Shown here piece by piece: positions 45,591-53,447 of a stretch of DNA of 64,000 nt. Under the pieces are notes generated by a model. That model worked only from the letters and a program-made list of their open reading frames with translations. It had not been told where the DNA came from and did not search any database. A program made the position numbers and the translations under genes. Origin of the DNA: Candidatus Zixiibacteriota bacterium (GTDB lineage: Bacteria; Zixibacteria; MSB-5A5; GN15; JAAZOE01). The stretch lies in assembly GCA_036480375.1 (NCBI GenBank), contig JAZGGI010000026.1:1-64000 (forward strand), in the 5' to 3' direction. How positions within the stretch are numbered: position 1 is the stretch's first letter; each line of letters opens with the position of its first letter.

Positions 45591-48068
45591 ATGAATGAAA
45601 TGTTCACCGAATTGGCTCGCAAAGCGATTGAATACTCACGGGATGAAGCGGCGCGCTTGCGCCATGATTACATCGGGACGGAACATTTGCTTCTGGGACT
45701 CATCCGTCTTGCCGAAGGTCGAGCAATCGAGGTCATTTCCAATCTCGGCCTCGATTTGAATGACCTCAAAGCCGCCGTGGAAGAAGTCGTTCAGCCGTCG
45801 GGCGGAACGATGACCATGGGTCAATTGCCTTTGACGGCCCGAGCCAAAAAAACATTGGAAGTTTCGGGACAGGAAGCCCGAGCCCTGAAATCAAAAGATA
45901 TCGATACCGAACATATTCTGCTGGCTTTACTCAAAGACGAAGAAGGGGTTGCTGCCCAGGTCATGGCGATGTTCGAAATCGACTACAAAGAAGCCTATGA
46001 TGAATTGAAAAATATTGAAGGCGGGAAACCGTCATCATTCAAAAAGAAAAGGCGCAAATCAAAAACTCCGGCCCTCGACCATTTTGGACGCGAACTGACC
46101 GAAATGGCCCGCCGGGGAAGACTCGATCCGATTATCGGACGCCAGATGGAAATCGAACGCGTCACCCAGATTCTGTCCCGCCGCAAAAAGAACAATCCGG
46201 TTCTGATAGGCGAACCCGGGGTCGGGAAAACCGCTATCGTTGAGGGTCTGGCTCAGCGCATCGTCGAAGGCAAGGTTCCCCAGACGCTCGAAAACAAGCG
46301 CGTCGTTACGTTAGATATGGCCTCGCTGGTCGCCGGTACCAAATATCGCGGTCAGTTCGAGGAACGCCTCAAATCGGTCATGACCGAAATTATGAACTCC
46401 CGCGACGTTATCATCTTTATTGATGAGCTCCATACCATCGTCGGCGCCGGTGGCGCCGAAGGCTCTCTCGATGCCTCCAATATTTTCAAACCGGCGCTGT
46501 CTCGGGGCGAATTGCAGTGCATCGGCGCTACTACACTTAACGAATACCGCAAATATATTGAAAAAGACGGTGCTCTTGAACGCCGCTTCCAGATGGTGAT
46601 GGTCGAACAACCATCCCCCGAAGATACGATTAAGATATTAAAAGGCTTGCGCGACAAATACGCCGAACATCATAAAATTGAAATCTCCGATGACGCTCTT
46701 GATGCCTCCGTCAAACTTTCCAGTCGCTACATCTCCGGCAAGTTCCAGCCCGATAAAGCGATTGATGTTCTTGACGAAGCCGGTTCGCGAGCTCATCTTG
46801 CTTCTTATACCCGGCCTAAGGAATTCGCCGAAATCGAACATGAAATCACCGAACTGGGTTTGAAAAAGGAAGAAGCGGTCAAGAATCAGGAATTTGAAAC
46901 AGCCGCCCAATTCCGCGACGAGCTCAAATTTAAGAAAGCCAAGCTGGAAGAAATGCAGAAAGAATGGGAAACCAAGCGCGACGAGGAGCGGATAGTTCTC
47001 AACGGCGAAGATATTGCTCAGGTTGTCTCCAGCATGACCGGTATTCCGCTTTTCCGCCTCGAAGAAAAAGAATCCAAGCGCCTCCTGCGCATGGGAGAAA
47101 GCCTCAAAGAGAGAATCGTTGGACAGGACGAAGCCATCTCTTCTTTGACCAAAGCAATCCGTCGAGCTCGTGCCGGACTGAGTGACCCCAACAAACCGAT
47201 CGGCTCATTCCTCTTTTTGGGCCCGACCGGTGTCGGCAAAACCGAGCTGGCGCGGCAATTGGCCGAGTTCTTATTCGAGGATATCGAATCGCTTATCCGG
47301 ATCGATATGTCGGAATATATGGAAAAATTCGCCGTCTCCCGGCTGATTGGAGCTCCTCCCGGATATGTCGGCTACGAAGAGGGCGGGCAGTTGACCGAAC
47401 GCGTCCGGCGCAAACCTTATTCCGTGGTTTTGCTTGACGAAATCGAAAAGGCTCATCCCGAAGTCTTCAATATTTTGCTCCAGTTAATGGACGACGGACA
47501 GCTTACCGACAGCTTTGGGCGAAAAGTCGATTTCCGCAATACCGTTGTCATTTTGACATCGAATGTCGGCACTCGAGCTATCGGCGAAGATAAAACCGTC
47601 GGATTCGCCAAAAAAGAACTCGCCGACGATTATGAAAATATGAAAAGCCGGATTCAGGAAGAACTGAGAAAAATGTTCAATCCGGAACTGCTCAACCGCA
47701 TTGATGAATCGATAGTTTTCCGCTCCTTGACGATTGAGCATATCGAGGAAATTATCGACATTCTCCTGGTTGACCTGGCTAACCGTCTGGCTGAAAAAGG
47801 TATCTCCTTCATACTGACCGCCAATGCTAAACATTGGCTCGCCGAAAAAGGATTTGAGCCGCAGTATGGCGCCCGGCCGCTCAAACGAGCCCTCCAGAAA
47901 TACCTGGAAGACCCGCTGGCTGAAGAAATCCTGCGCGGCCAATACGCCGGAGATACCGAACTGGAGATCGTTGTCGCCGATGATGAGGAATCGCTGATAT
48001 TTGAATTTCAATCCGGAGGAAAACCGAGCGAAGAGGACAAGCAACCCGATTCGGTCAATTTAAACTAA
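45591..48068 (+). CDS. clpC: ClpC: Hsp100 unfoldase of the ClpP protease
   Basis: The 825-residue protein has two Clp-N repeats (1-145), AAA1 with Walker A GEPGVGKT (207-214), Walker B-like [10 protein letters not shown], a middle domain with UVR motif (about 420-460; [14 protein letters not shown]) that defines ClpC, AAA2 with GPTGVGKT (544-551), [13 protein letters not shown] and a D2-small domain. It unfolds substrates, including arginine-phosphorylated ones, into ClpP; no clpP gene is in the window. The start follows AAGGGAGG at a long spacing. The mcsA-mcsB-clpC order is conserved with Firmicutes. Confidence 0.97.
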   Translation: MNEMFTELARKAIEYSRDEAARLRHDYIGTEHLLLGLIRLAEGRAIEVISNLGLDLNDLKAAVEEVVQPSGGTMTMGQLPLTARAKKTLEVSGQEARALKSKDIDTEHILLALLKDEEGVAAQVMAMFEIDYKEAYDELKNIEGGKPSSFKKKRRKSKTPALDHFGRELTEMARRGRLDPIIGRQMEIERVTQILSRRKKNNPVLIGEPGVGKTAIVEGLAQRIVEGKVPQTLENKRVVTLDMASLVAGTKYRGQFEERLKSVMTEIMNSRDVIIFIDELHTIVGAGGAEGSLDASNIFKPALSRGELQCIGATTLNEYRKYIEKDGALERRFQMVMVEQPSPEDTIKILKGLRDKYAEHHKIEISDDALDASVKLSSRYISGKFQPDKAIDVLDEAGSRAHLASYTRPKEFAEIEHEITELGLKKEEAVKNQEFETAAQFRDELKFKKAKLEEMQKEWETKRDEERIVLNGEDIAQVVSSMTGIPLFRLEEKESKRLLRMGESLKERIVGQDEAISSLTKAIRRARAGLSDPNKPIGSFLFLGPTGVGKTELARQLAEFLFEDIESLIRIDMSEYMEKFAVSRLIGAPPGYVGYEEGGQLTERVRRKPYSVVLLDEIEKAHPEVFNILLQLMDDGQLTDSFGRKVDFRNTVVILTSNVGTRAIGEDKTVGFAKKELADDYENMKSRIQEELRKMFNPELLNRIDESIVFRSLTIEHIEEIIDILLVDLANRLAEKGISFILTANAKHWLAEKGFEPQYGARPLKRALQKYLEDPLAEEILRGQYAGDTELEIVVADDEESLIFEFQSGGKPSEEDKQPDSVNLN

Positions 48069-48155
48069 GCAAAAACTGAAAATTAGCAGTAGGGAAGCGG
48101 TTCTGAGCGCCTGCCGGTGCTCGCGGGACATCCTTAATTAGCGTTAAATTTCGGC

Positions 48156-48183
48156 TTGCTTTTTTGAAAAGAATCTATATATT
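48156..48183 (+). promoter_or_regulatory. Probable sigma-70-type promoter of rpmA
   Basis: TTGCTT (48156-48161) and TATATT (48178-48183) with 16 bp between them lie about 55 bp before the rpmA start. A terminator follows the gene, so rpmA appears to be a single-gene unit. Confidence 0.45.
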
Positions 48184-48238
48184 CAGAGGCTCGAATAACC
48201 GGAGCTAAAGAAAACGGATAAGACAGAGGTTTATAGTT

Positions 48239-48490
48239 ATGGCACATAAAAAAGGCGTAGGCTCTTCCAAAAACGGACGGGACTCAAACGGCCAGCGACG
48301 CGGTGTAAAAGTATATTCCGGCCAGGCGATCCCGGCGGGCTCGATTATTGTCCGTCAGTGCGGTTCCAGAATTCTACCCGGCGATAACGTCGGCGTCGGA
48401 AAAGACTGGACGCTTTTCGCCAAAATCACCGGCGTCGTCCAGTTTGAACGGGTCGGCAAAGACCGCAAAAAAGTAAGCGTTGTCGAATAA
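48239..48490 (+). CDS. rpmA: 50S ribosomal protein L27
   Basis: The 83-residue protein opens [20 protein letters not shown] and has the conserved core [19 protein letters not shown] and [13 protein letters not shown]. The N-terminal tail reaches the peptidyl-transferase centre. It starts with MAHKKG, so no cleaved N-terminal extension of the Firmicutes type is present. Usually rpmA follows rplU (L21); here the preceding gene is clpC and no rplU is in the window. It carries its own promoter and terminator. Confidence 0.97.
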   Translation: MAHKKGVGSSKNGRDSNGQRRGVKVYSGQAIPAGSIIVRQCGSRILPGDNVGVGKDWTLFAKITGVVQFERVGKDRKKVSVVE

Positions 48491-48521
48491 GACGCTAAGA
48501 GTTCATATTGAAAAATCAATA

Positions 48522-48546
48522 AGCCCCGTTTCGCGGGGCTTTTTTT
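48522..48546 (+). terminator. Intrinsic terminator after rpmA
   Basis: AGCCCCG pairs with CGGGGCT across a 5-nt loop (TTTCG), followed by six or seven T. It is a textbook Rho-independent terminator 32 bp past the rpmA stop. Confidence 0.92.
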
Positions 48547-48806
48547 ATTGGATTGATTTTTTATGTGAAATTTGAGAGGCGTTTTCCCGTCGAAAGTTGT
48601 TGTGCACCCGGCGCCAAATAAATTGAAAGAGAAAAAGATATACATCATAAATGAACCTAATCAAAAAATGTTTTACCTATGTAATCTTTCTAATGTGTGA
48701 CTTATGTAACAGGTCATTCAGGTTACTAATATGAAACATGTGAATTAAATTTACGTCTATAAATAGAACCAGATAAAATAATAATCTTTGATAAAGGATA
48801 AAGACT

Positions 48807-50993
48807 ATGACGTATTCTGATTATCGAGACGGAGATATTCTCCGGGCAGGGCTGATATTACTATTAAATATAGTTTTATTATTCACACCATTGATAGTTT
48901 CTGCCAAAGTTGTCAGGCTGGATATTAGCAGCAGAGAAATAATACAGAACTCGGAAGAACAAAGTATGTCTGGTCCCTATGAAATGATAAAAGGAATTAT
49001 ATATCTTGAAGTGGATCCGAATGATCCTGCAAATGAACTAATCGTTGATTTAAAATTGGCTCAAAGAAATAGTAGGGGCAATGTTGAATTTTCAACAGAA
49101 TTTGAATTATGCAAGCCTGTGAATTCCGATCGTGGTAACCATAGATTGCTATACTTTGTGAATAATCGAGGAAATAAAATGGGTAAATGGCACTTTAACT
49201 ATCACACCGATAAAAATTGGCTATGGGCCAATGGTTGGTCCTATTTGTGGTGCGGCTGGAATTGTGATGTGGAAGAAAGTGATGGCAAGCTTAATATCAA
49301 TTTACCTGTAATTAATGACAATGGTAATACAATTACCGGAGAGATTTATACCGAGATAATATCCTACTCAGATGAAGTAGTTTATAGCATGCCTCTTGTC
49401 TGGGGAGGATCGATATCATATGCCCCGGTTACATTGGAAAACACCAATGCTGTATTATCGAAAAGGCGGTATCGGTGGGAAGAACCTATTGAAATACCGC
49501 ATGATAGTTGGTCTTTTGCCCGCTGGGAGGACGGTAATGTGACACCTGATTCTGGTTTTCTATATGTTGTGGACGGTATAGAACCTGGATGGCTTTATGA
49601 TTTGGTTTATATTGGTAAAAATCCTAAGGTAACTGGCCTAGGTTTGGCTGCCATACGCGACGTGGTTTCTTTTTTCAAATATGAAAATATAAGTAATGAC
49701 GGTGTTATTAATCCTTTGGCCGATGCGATTGACTATGCATATTCTTGGGGTCATTCCCAATCGGGTCGATTGCTTAACCATTTTGTGTACCAAGATTTCA
49801 ACGGCGACGAAAGAAAGAGAATAGTATTTGATGGTATTATGGCCAACTGTCCCGGTGCCGGTAAAGGACAGTTCAATTCTCGTTTTGCGCAGACAACTCG
49901 CCACGGTAGTCATCACGAAGATAATCTCTTCCCGATCGATTTTTTTCCATTTACGACGGTTGAGCAGTACGACCCCATTACTGGAGAAAAAGGCGATGGG
50001 GTAGAACGGGCGCGCAAGTCAGGTTTTCTTCCCAAAATATTTTTTATAAATTCATCAACAGACTACTGGACTCGAGCCGCTTCGATGTTGCATACTGATG
50101 TCGAGGGACAAGTGGACTCAAAAATTGATCCCAGTGTGCGCATTTATTCTGTTGCGGGATTAGCTCATACGGATGACCGTATAGGTATTGTCAGCAGAGC
50201 ATTATTGACCGCTCTGGATCAATGGATTAGTTATGGCGTAGAGCCACCGGCATCTCAAATTCCTAAAATATCCAATGGTACTTTAGTGGATTTTGAAACT
50301 TGGAAAGGAGCTTTTCCCGATATTCCAGGAGCTATAATGCCACCGTCATTCTACCATCCTTACCGATTGAATATGGGGCCTCGTTGGGATACTGAAGGTA
50401 TTGCGGATTATGTCCCTCCGAAAGTCGGACCCCGTTATGTGTGTCTTGTTCCCCAGGTTGATAAGGACGGAAACGAGATAGCAGGAATACGGCTACCCGA
50501 TATTGATGCACCACTGACTACATATACTGGCTGGGGTATGCGTTCTCCTACTTACTCACAAACCCTGGGTAGAAATAGGGGTAGAGTCTGGCCATTGCCC
50601 ATTACGAGTGAGGAATGCAAAGAAAAGATTGATCCCAGAATAGCAATACTTGAAAGATATCCTACAAGGGCTGATTATCTTTTTGAAGTAACAAAGTCAA
50701 TACTGAATTTAAAATATCAGGGCTTATTACTTGATGAGGATGTTACTAGGCTGTTAATAGAAGCCACACAGGTAGAATATTGGCCGTGTGCATCTCAGAT
50801 TGGCATAAAAGAAGTTGCAGCCACTCCTGCAGAAGTAAAATCTGGTAGTAAATTGTTGCTCTTGGTGATATTCGATGAACGGGGGAATGACATATTAAGT
50901 GTAAAAGCCAAATTGGTGGAAGCGAATAATTATTTTTATGTGCTTAATAATGACGGCAAAGAGGGTGATGATAAAGCTGGTGATAACATATGA
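48807..50993 (+). CDS. Exported alpha/beta-hydrolase-domain protein, cut by an in-frame TGA
   Basis: The 728-residue frame begins behind AAAGGATAAAG and has an N-terminal hydrophobic signal (GLILLLNIVLLFTPLIVSA). It belongs to the large 'alpha/beta hydrolase domain' group: nucleophile elbow GHSQSGR (about 315-321), FDGIMANCPGAGKGQFN, TSTDYW-like NSSTDYWTRAASML and late SVAGLAHTDDR giving the His. Substrates of this group are mostly unknown esters. The frame stops at TGA 50991-50993 (GDNI-stop-SVEVTIPEN), although coding sense continues in the same frame to 51161. The gene is more AT-rich than its neighbours and is probably acquired. Confidence 0.85.
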   Translation: MTYSDYRDGDILRAGLILLLNIVLLFTPLIVSAKVVRLDISSREIIQNSEEQSMSGPYEMIKGIIYLEVDPNDPANELIVDLKLAQRNSRGNVEFSTEFELCKPVNSDRGNHRLLYFVNNRGNKMGKWHFNYHTDKNWLWANGWSYLWCGWNCDVEESDGKLNINLPVINDNGNTITGEIYTEIISYSDEVVYSMPLVWGGSISYAPVTLENTNAVLSKRRYRWEEPIEIPHDSWSFARWEDGNVTPDSGFLYVVDGIEPGWLYDLVYIGKNPKVTGLGLAAIRDVVSFFKYENISNDGVINPLADAIDYAYSWGHSQSGRLLNHFVYQDFNGDERKRIVFDGIMANCPGAGKGQFNSRFAQTTRHGSHHEDNLFPIDFFPFTTVEQYDPITGEKGDGVERARKSGFLPKIFFINSSTDYWTRAASMLHTDVEGQVDSKIDPSVRIYSVAGLAHTDDRIGIVSRALLTALDQWISYGVEPPASQIPKISNGTLVDFETWKGAFPDIPGAIMPPSFYHPYRLNMGPRWDTEGIADYVPPKVGPRYVCLVPQVDKDGNEIAGIRLPDIDAPLTTYTGWGMRSPTYSQTLGRNRGRVWPLPITSEECKEKIDPRIAILERYPTRADYLFEVTKSILNLKYQGLLLDEDVTRLLIEATQVEYWPCASQIGIKEVAATPAEVKSGSKLLLLVIFDERGNDILSVKAKLVEANNYFYVLNNDGKEGDDKAGDNI

Positions 50994-51161
50994 TCCGTCG
51001 AAGTGACGATTCCAGAAAACGCACCCGCGATGCAATTTCATATAGAAATTCAAGCCATTGATAAAGATTTTAATAATATATATCTCAAGGGAACGGTGAA
51101 TGAAGGAATTGGTAATCAGGGATCCCTGACTTTTACCGTAAAAAATGCGGATTCCAATTGA
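50994..51161 (+). pseudogene. C-terminal continuation of the hydrolase beyond TGA
   Basis: In the same frame as the 48807 gene, 55 further codons read SVEVTIPENAPAMQFHIEIQ, AIDKDFNNIYLKG and GSLTFTVKNADSN, then TGA at 51159. This is an ordinary beta-sandwich tail. The position of the first TGA fits a Trp (TGG) in the sequence GDNIW-SVEV, so a single G-to-A change explains the break. Confidence 0.75.
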
Positions 51162-51192
51162 TTGAGAGGGGGATTCCCGATAATTTGAACCA

Positions 51193-52163
51193 TTGCCGGA
51201 TGCGCAACAACAAGCTTTGGTGCACCTGTCTGTGATGAAACTAAACATATATTTTCGCGTATTCGTCTATTATAAGTTGACTGGTGTGGCAAGTGAAATC
51301 AGGGAGAATCCGGAAGCGGGGATGGCCTCCGATCTGGACGCCATTGCTCGTGAAGGCGCCCGGCGGATGCTGATTTCAACCCTTGAGGCGGAGGTGATGC
51401 GTAATCTGAAAGCCAGGGGATTGACTGATCCGAAGTTGTTTGTCGGCGACAGCGCCTTGGGTTTGTGGGGAGCCATTGAGACGGTCTATCCGGAAGCGGA
51501 TCATCAGCGCTGCTGGGTCCACAAGATGCGCAATGTGATGGTACACTTTCCGAAGCGATTGCATGCTGAAGTCAAGCGATTGCTCAGGCAGATGTATGAT
51601 GCCACCACCCGGAAACAGGCTGAGACATTCATGCAGCAGTTCCCGGAACTGTATGGCCGCATGTATCCCCGGGCGGTGGAGTGCTCGCTGAAAGATAAGG
51701 ATGCTTTGCTGACCTACTTCGACTATCCGCAGGAACGCTGACTGAGTTTGAAGACGACCAATCCGATCGAGTCGATCTTTGCTACCGTCAAATTGCGAAC
51801 CAATGCCGCTCGACGGATTAAATCACCCCGCTCAGCCTTGTATCTGATCTTTCAGTTAATCATCAGGGCGCAGAAACGATGGCGACGGCTCAATGCCCCC
51901 CACCTGGTGGGGCTTGTTGAAAAACCACCGCCAAGAGTTGCGGCGGGTCTTGATTTCGTGAAAACAAAATTGTGATCTGCTGTGTATCAAGAACTTACGA
52001 TTCGAAATGTTTCCCCATTCCTTAGGCTGAAGATCATTTCAGGACTTTTTCAACATGCCCGGTGACGAAGGTTCTGGAGGGTGTGAAGTTTGAAGATGGT
52101 ATCAAGGATGGTATCGAGGTCAGGAAAATGAAGAACAATCAGACCGAAAAACGCGCTGCTTGA
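51193..52163 (+). pseudogene. IS256 (mutator)-type transposase, degraded
   Basis: Recognisable pieces: DAIAREGARRMLISTLEAEV (N-terminal), LKARGLTDPKLFVGDSALG, then WVHKMRNVMVHFPKRLHAEV and TTNPIESIFATVKLRT, all diagnostic of IS256 transposases. About 200 residues between the first two pieces, including part of the catalytic DDE core, are missing. A TGA at 51739-51741 replaces the conserved Trp before the TTNPIES motif. The 151-bp MITE at 51910-52060 interrupts the gene after LNAPHLV; past it the C-terminus resumes (VTKVLEGVKFEDG, ending KRAA, stop 52161). TTTACACAACTTTTGACAG near 52170-52190 is probably the right end of the IS. Confidence 0.88.
51910..52060 (-). mobile_element. MITE copy B: 151 bp, nested in the IS256 remnant
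   Basis: On the plus strand it begins GGGCTTGTTGAAAAA and ends TTTTTCAACATGCCC. It is flanked by GGTG on both sides (51906-51909 and 52061-52064), a 4-bp target duplication; removing the element and one GGTG restores the transposase reading CTG GTG ACG (Leu-Val-Thr). It is the inverted, about 95% identical partner of the copy at 23774-23924. Confidence 0.9.
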
Positions 52164-52240
52164 AAAATCAATTTACACAACTTTTGACAGGAACTCCTTC
52201 AAACTATGTACTAACCGACGGAAACCTTTGTCCCTCATAT

Positions 52241-52270
52241 AGAAAACCCTTCGACTTAATAGCCGAAGGG
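52241..52270 (-). terminator. Terminator of the tRNA-Asn gene
   Basis: On the minus strand a CCCTTCG/CGAAGGG stem (arms at 52264-52270 and 52247-52253) is followed by TTTT. It lies 20 bp past the tRNA 3' end. Confidence 0.75.
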
Positions 52271-52289
52271 ATTAAAAAAACAATTTAAG

Positions 52290-52362
52290 CTCCCCCGGCT
52301 GGACTCGAACCAGCGGCCCGCTGATTAACAGTCAGCTGCTCTACCGACTGAGCTACAGGGGA
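52290..52362 (-). tRNA. tRNA-Asn (anticodon GTT)
   Basis: Read on the minus strand, 73 nt fold into a complete cloverleaf: acceptor TCCCCTG with CGGGGGA, D-stem GCTC/GAGC, anticodon loop CTGTTAA, 5-nt variable loop, T-arm GCTGG-TTCGAGT-CCAGC, discriminator G. CCA is not encoded. The 3' end faces the IS256 remnant and the AT-rich hydrolase gene. Confidence 0.97.
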
Positions 52363-52579
52363 GTGTCGAAAACCTTCTTCAATTCTCCGAAACTTTGCGT
52401 TTCAGGAAACCCTAATATACTATCGGCGTTGAATTTGTCAAGCACAAGCTTTTTAAAATTATTAAACCCCAAAATATTGATATTCAAATCGATAATTGAT
52501 TCCACTCGAACAAATTGGCATGGCACGAGTGTAATCAATCCCTTGTTTTACATTCATCAATTCCGCATATTATCAGTCT

Positions 52580-53401
52580 ATGAAAAAAGATTATAAACTC
52601 AGGATGACTGACGGCGAATATCTAACCGTCACAACTTATGGCAAACCCGATTCCAAAAAACCTTGCCTTATCTACATTCACGGATTCAAGGGATTCAAGG
52701 ATTGGGGATTTGTGCCGTATATCGGCGAGTTTCTATCCCGGAGAGGATTCTTGGCGGTTACGTTTAATTTCTCGCATAACGGTATCGGCGAGAATATGAC
52801 CGAATTCACCGAGCTGGATAAATTCGCCAATAACACTTATAGCCGCGAAATTCGTGAATTAAACGAACTTGTCGCGGCCTGCAAATCAGGTGAGTTTGGG
52901 CCGTGCGATAAAGTCGGAATACTGGGGCATAGCCGCGGCGGCGGGACCAGCCTTCTAACGGCCGCTCAGAACAAAGATATCGGCGCGGTCGCAACTTGGT
53001 CGGCTGTCTCGTCGTTTAATCGATATTCCGAGAATCTAAAGGAAAAATGGCGCCAACAGGGTTTTTTTGAAGTCGTTAATCAACGAACCGGGCAAGTAAT
53101 GCAACTTAACACCGTATTGCTCGATGATATCGAGGAAAATGGCGCAGAAGGCCTGAATATTGAAAAAGCGGTGAAGAATCTAAATAAACCTCTTCTTGTC
53201 ATACACGGGGAAGAAGATGAAGCCGTTCCCGAAAAAGAAGCGGATATTATTCATAACTGGGCTGATCCGAAGCTGAGTGAAATTCTTAAGATTCCGGGAG
53301 CCGGACATACGTTCGGAGCCGCTCATCCCTTTAAGGGGAGTAATGAAAAACTCGATCAGGCATTAGCGGCTTCCGCGGATTTCTTCGGAAAATATCTTTA
53401 A
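52580..53401 (+). CDS. Alpha/beta hydrolase (dienelactone-hydrolase/esterase-like)
   Basis: The 273-residue cytoplasmic protein has the oxyanion region YIHGFKGFKDWG (about 32-43), the nucleophile elbow GHSRGGG (about 114-120), an acidic residue in HGEEDEAVPE (about 213-222) and the catalytic His in GAGHTFGAAHP (about 241-251). It resembles small acyl esterases used in general ester hydrolysis; the substrate is unknown. No ribosome site is evident at the ATG. It converges on the M6 protease gene with a shared terminator in between. Confidence 0.85.
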   Translation: MKKDYKLRMTDGEYLTVTTYGKPDSKKPCLIYIHGFKGFKDWGFVPYIGEFLSRRGFLAVTFNFSHNGIGENMTEFTELDKFANNTYSREIRELNELVAACKSGEFGPCDKVGILGHSRGGGTSLLTAAQNKDIGAVATWSAVSSFNRYSENLKEKWRQQGFFEVVNQRTGQVMQLNTVLLDDIEENGAEGLNIEKAVKNLNKPLLVIHGEEDEAVPEKEADIIHNWADPKLSEILKIPGAGHTFGAAHPFKGSNEKLDQALAASADFFGKYL

Positions 53402-53402
53402 T

Positions 53403-53437
53403 AAAAAAAAGGCCCGTCGATATCGAGGCCTTTTTTG
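53403..53437. terminator. Bidirectional terminator between convergent genes
   Basis: AAAAAAAAGGCC (plus strand) pairs with GGCCTTTTTT around a loop of GTCGATATCGA-like sequence. A- and T-tracts on both sides allow it to stop transcription from the hydrolase (rightward) and from the M6 protease gene (leftward). Confidence 0.85.
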
Positions 53438-53447
53438 TAATTATTTA

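Noticed and set aside
48807-52163. Genetic code with TGA = Trp for the whole genome
   Set aside because: Several intact genes in the window end in TGA, and Trp is coded by TGG throughout; the two TGA codons are local.
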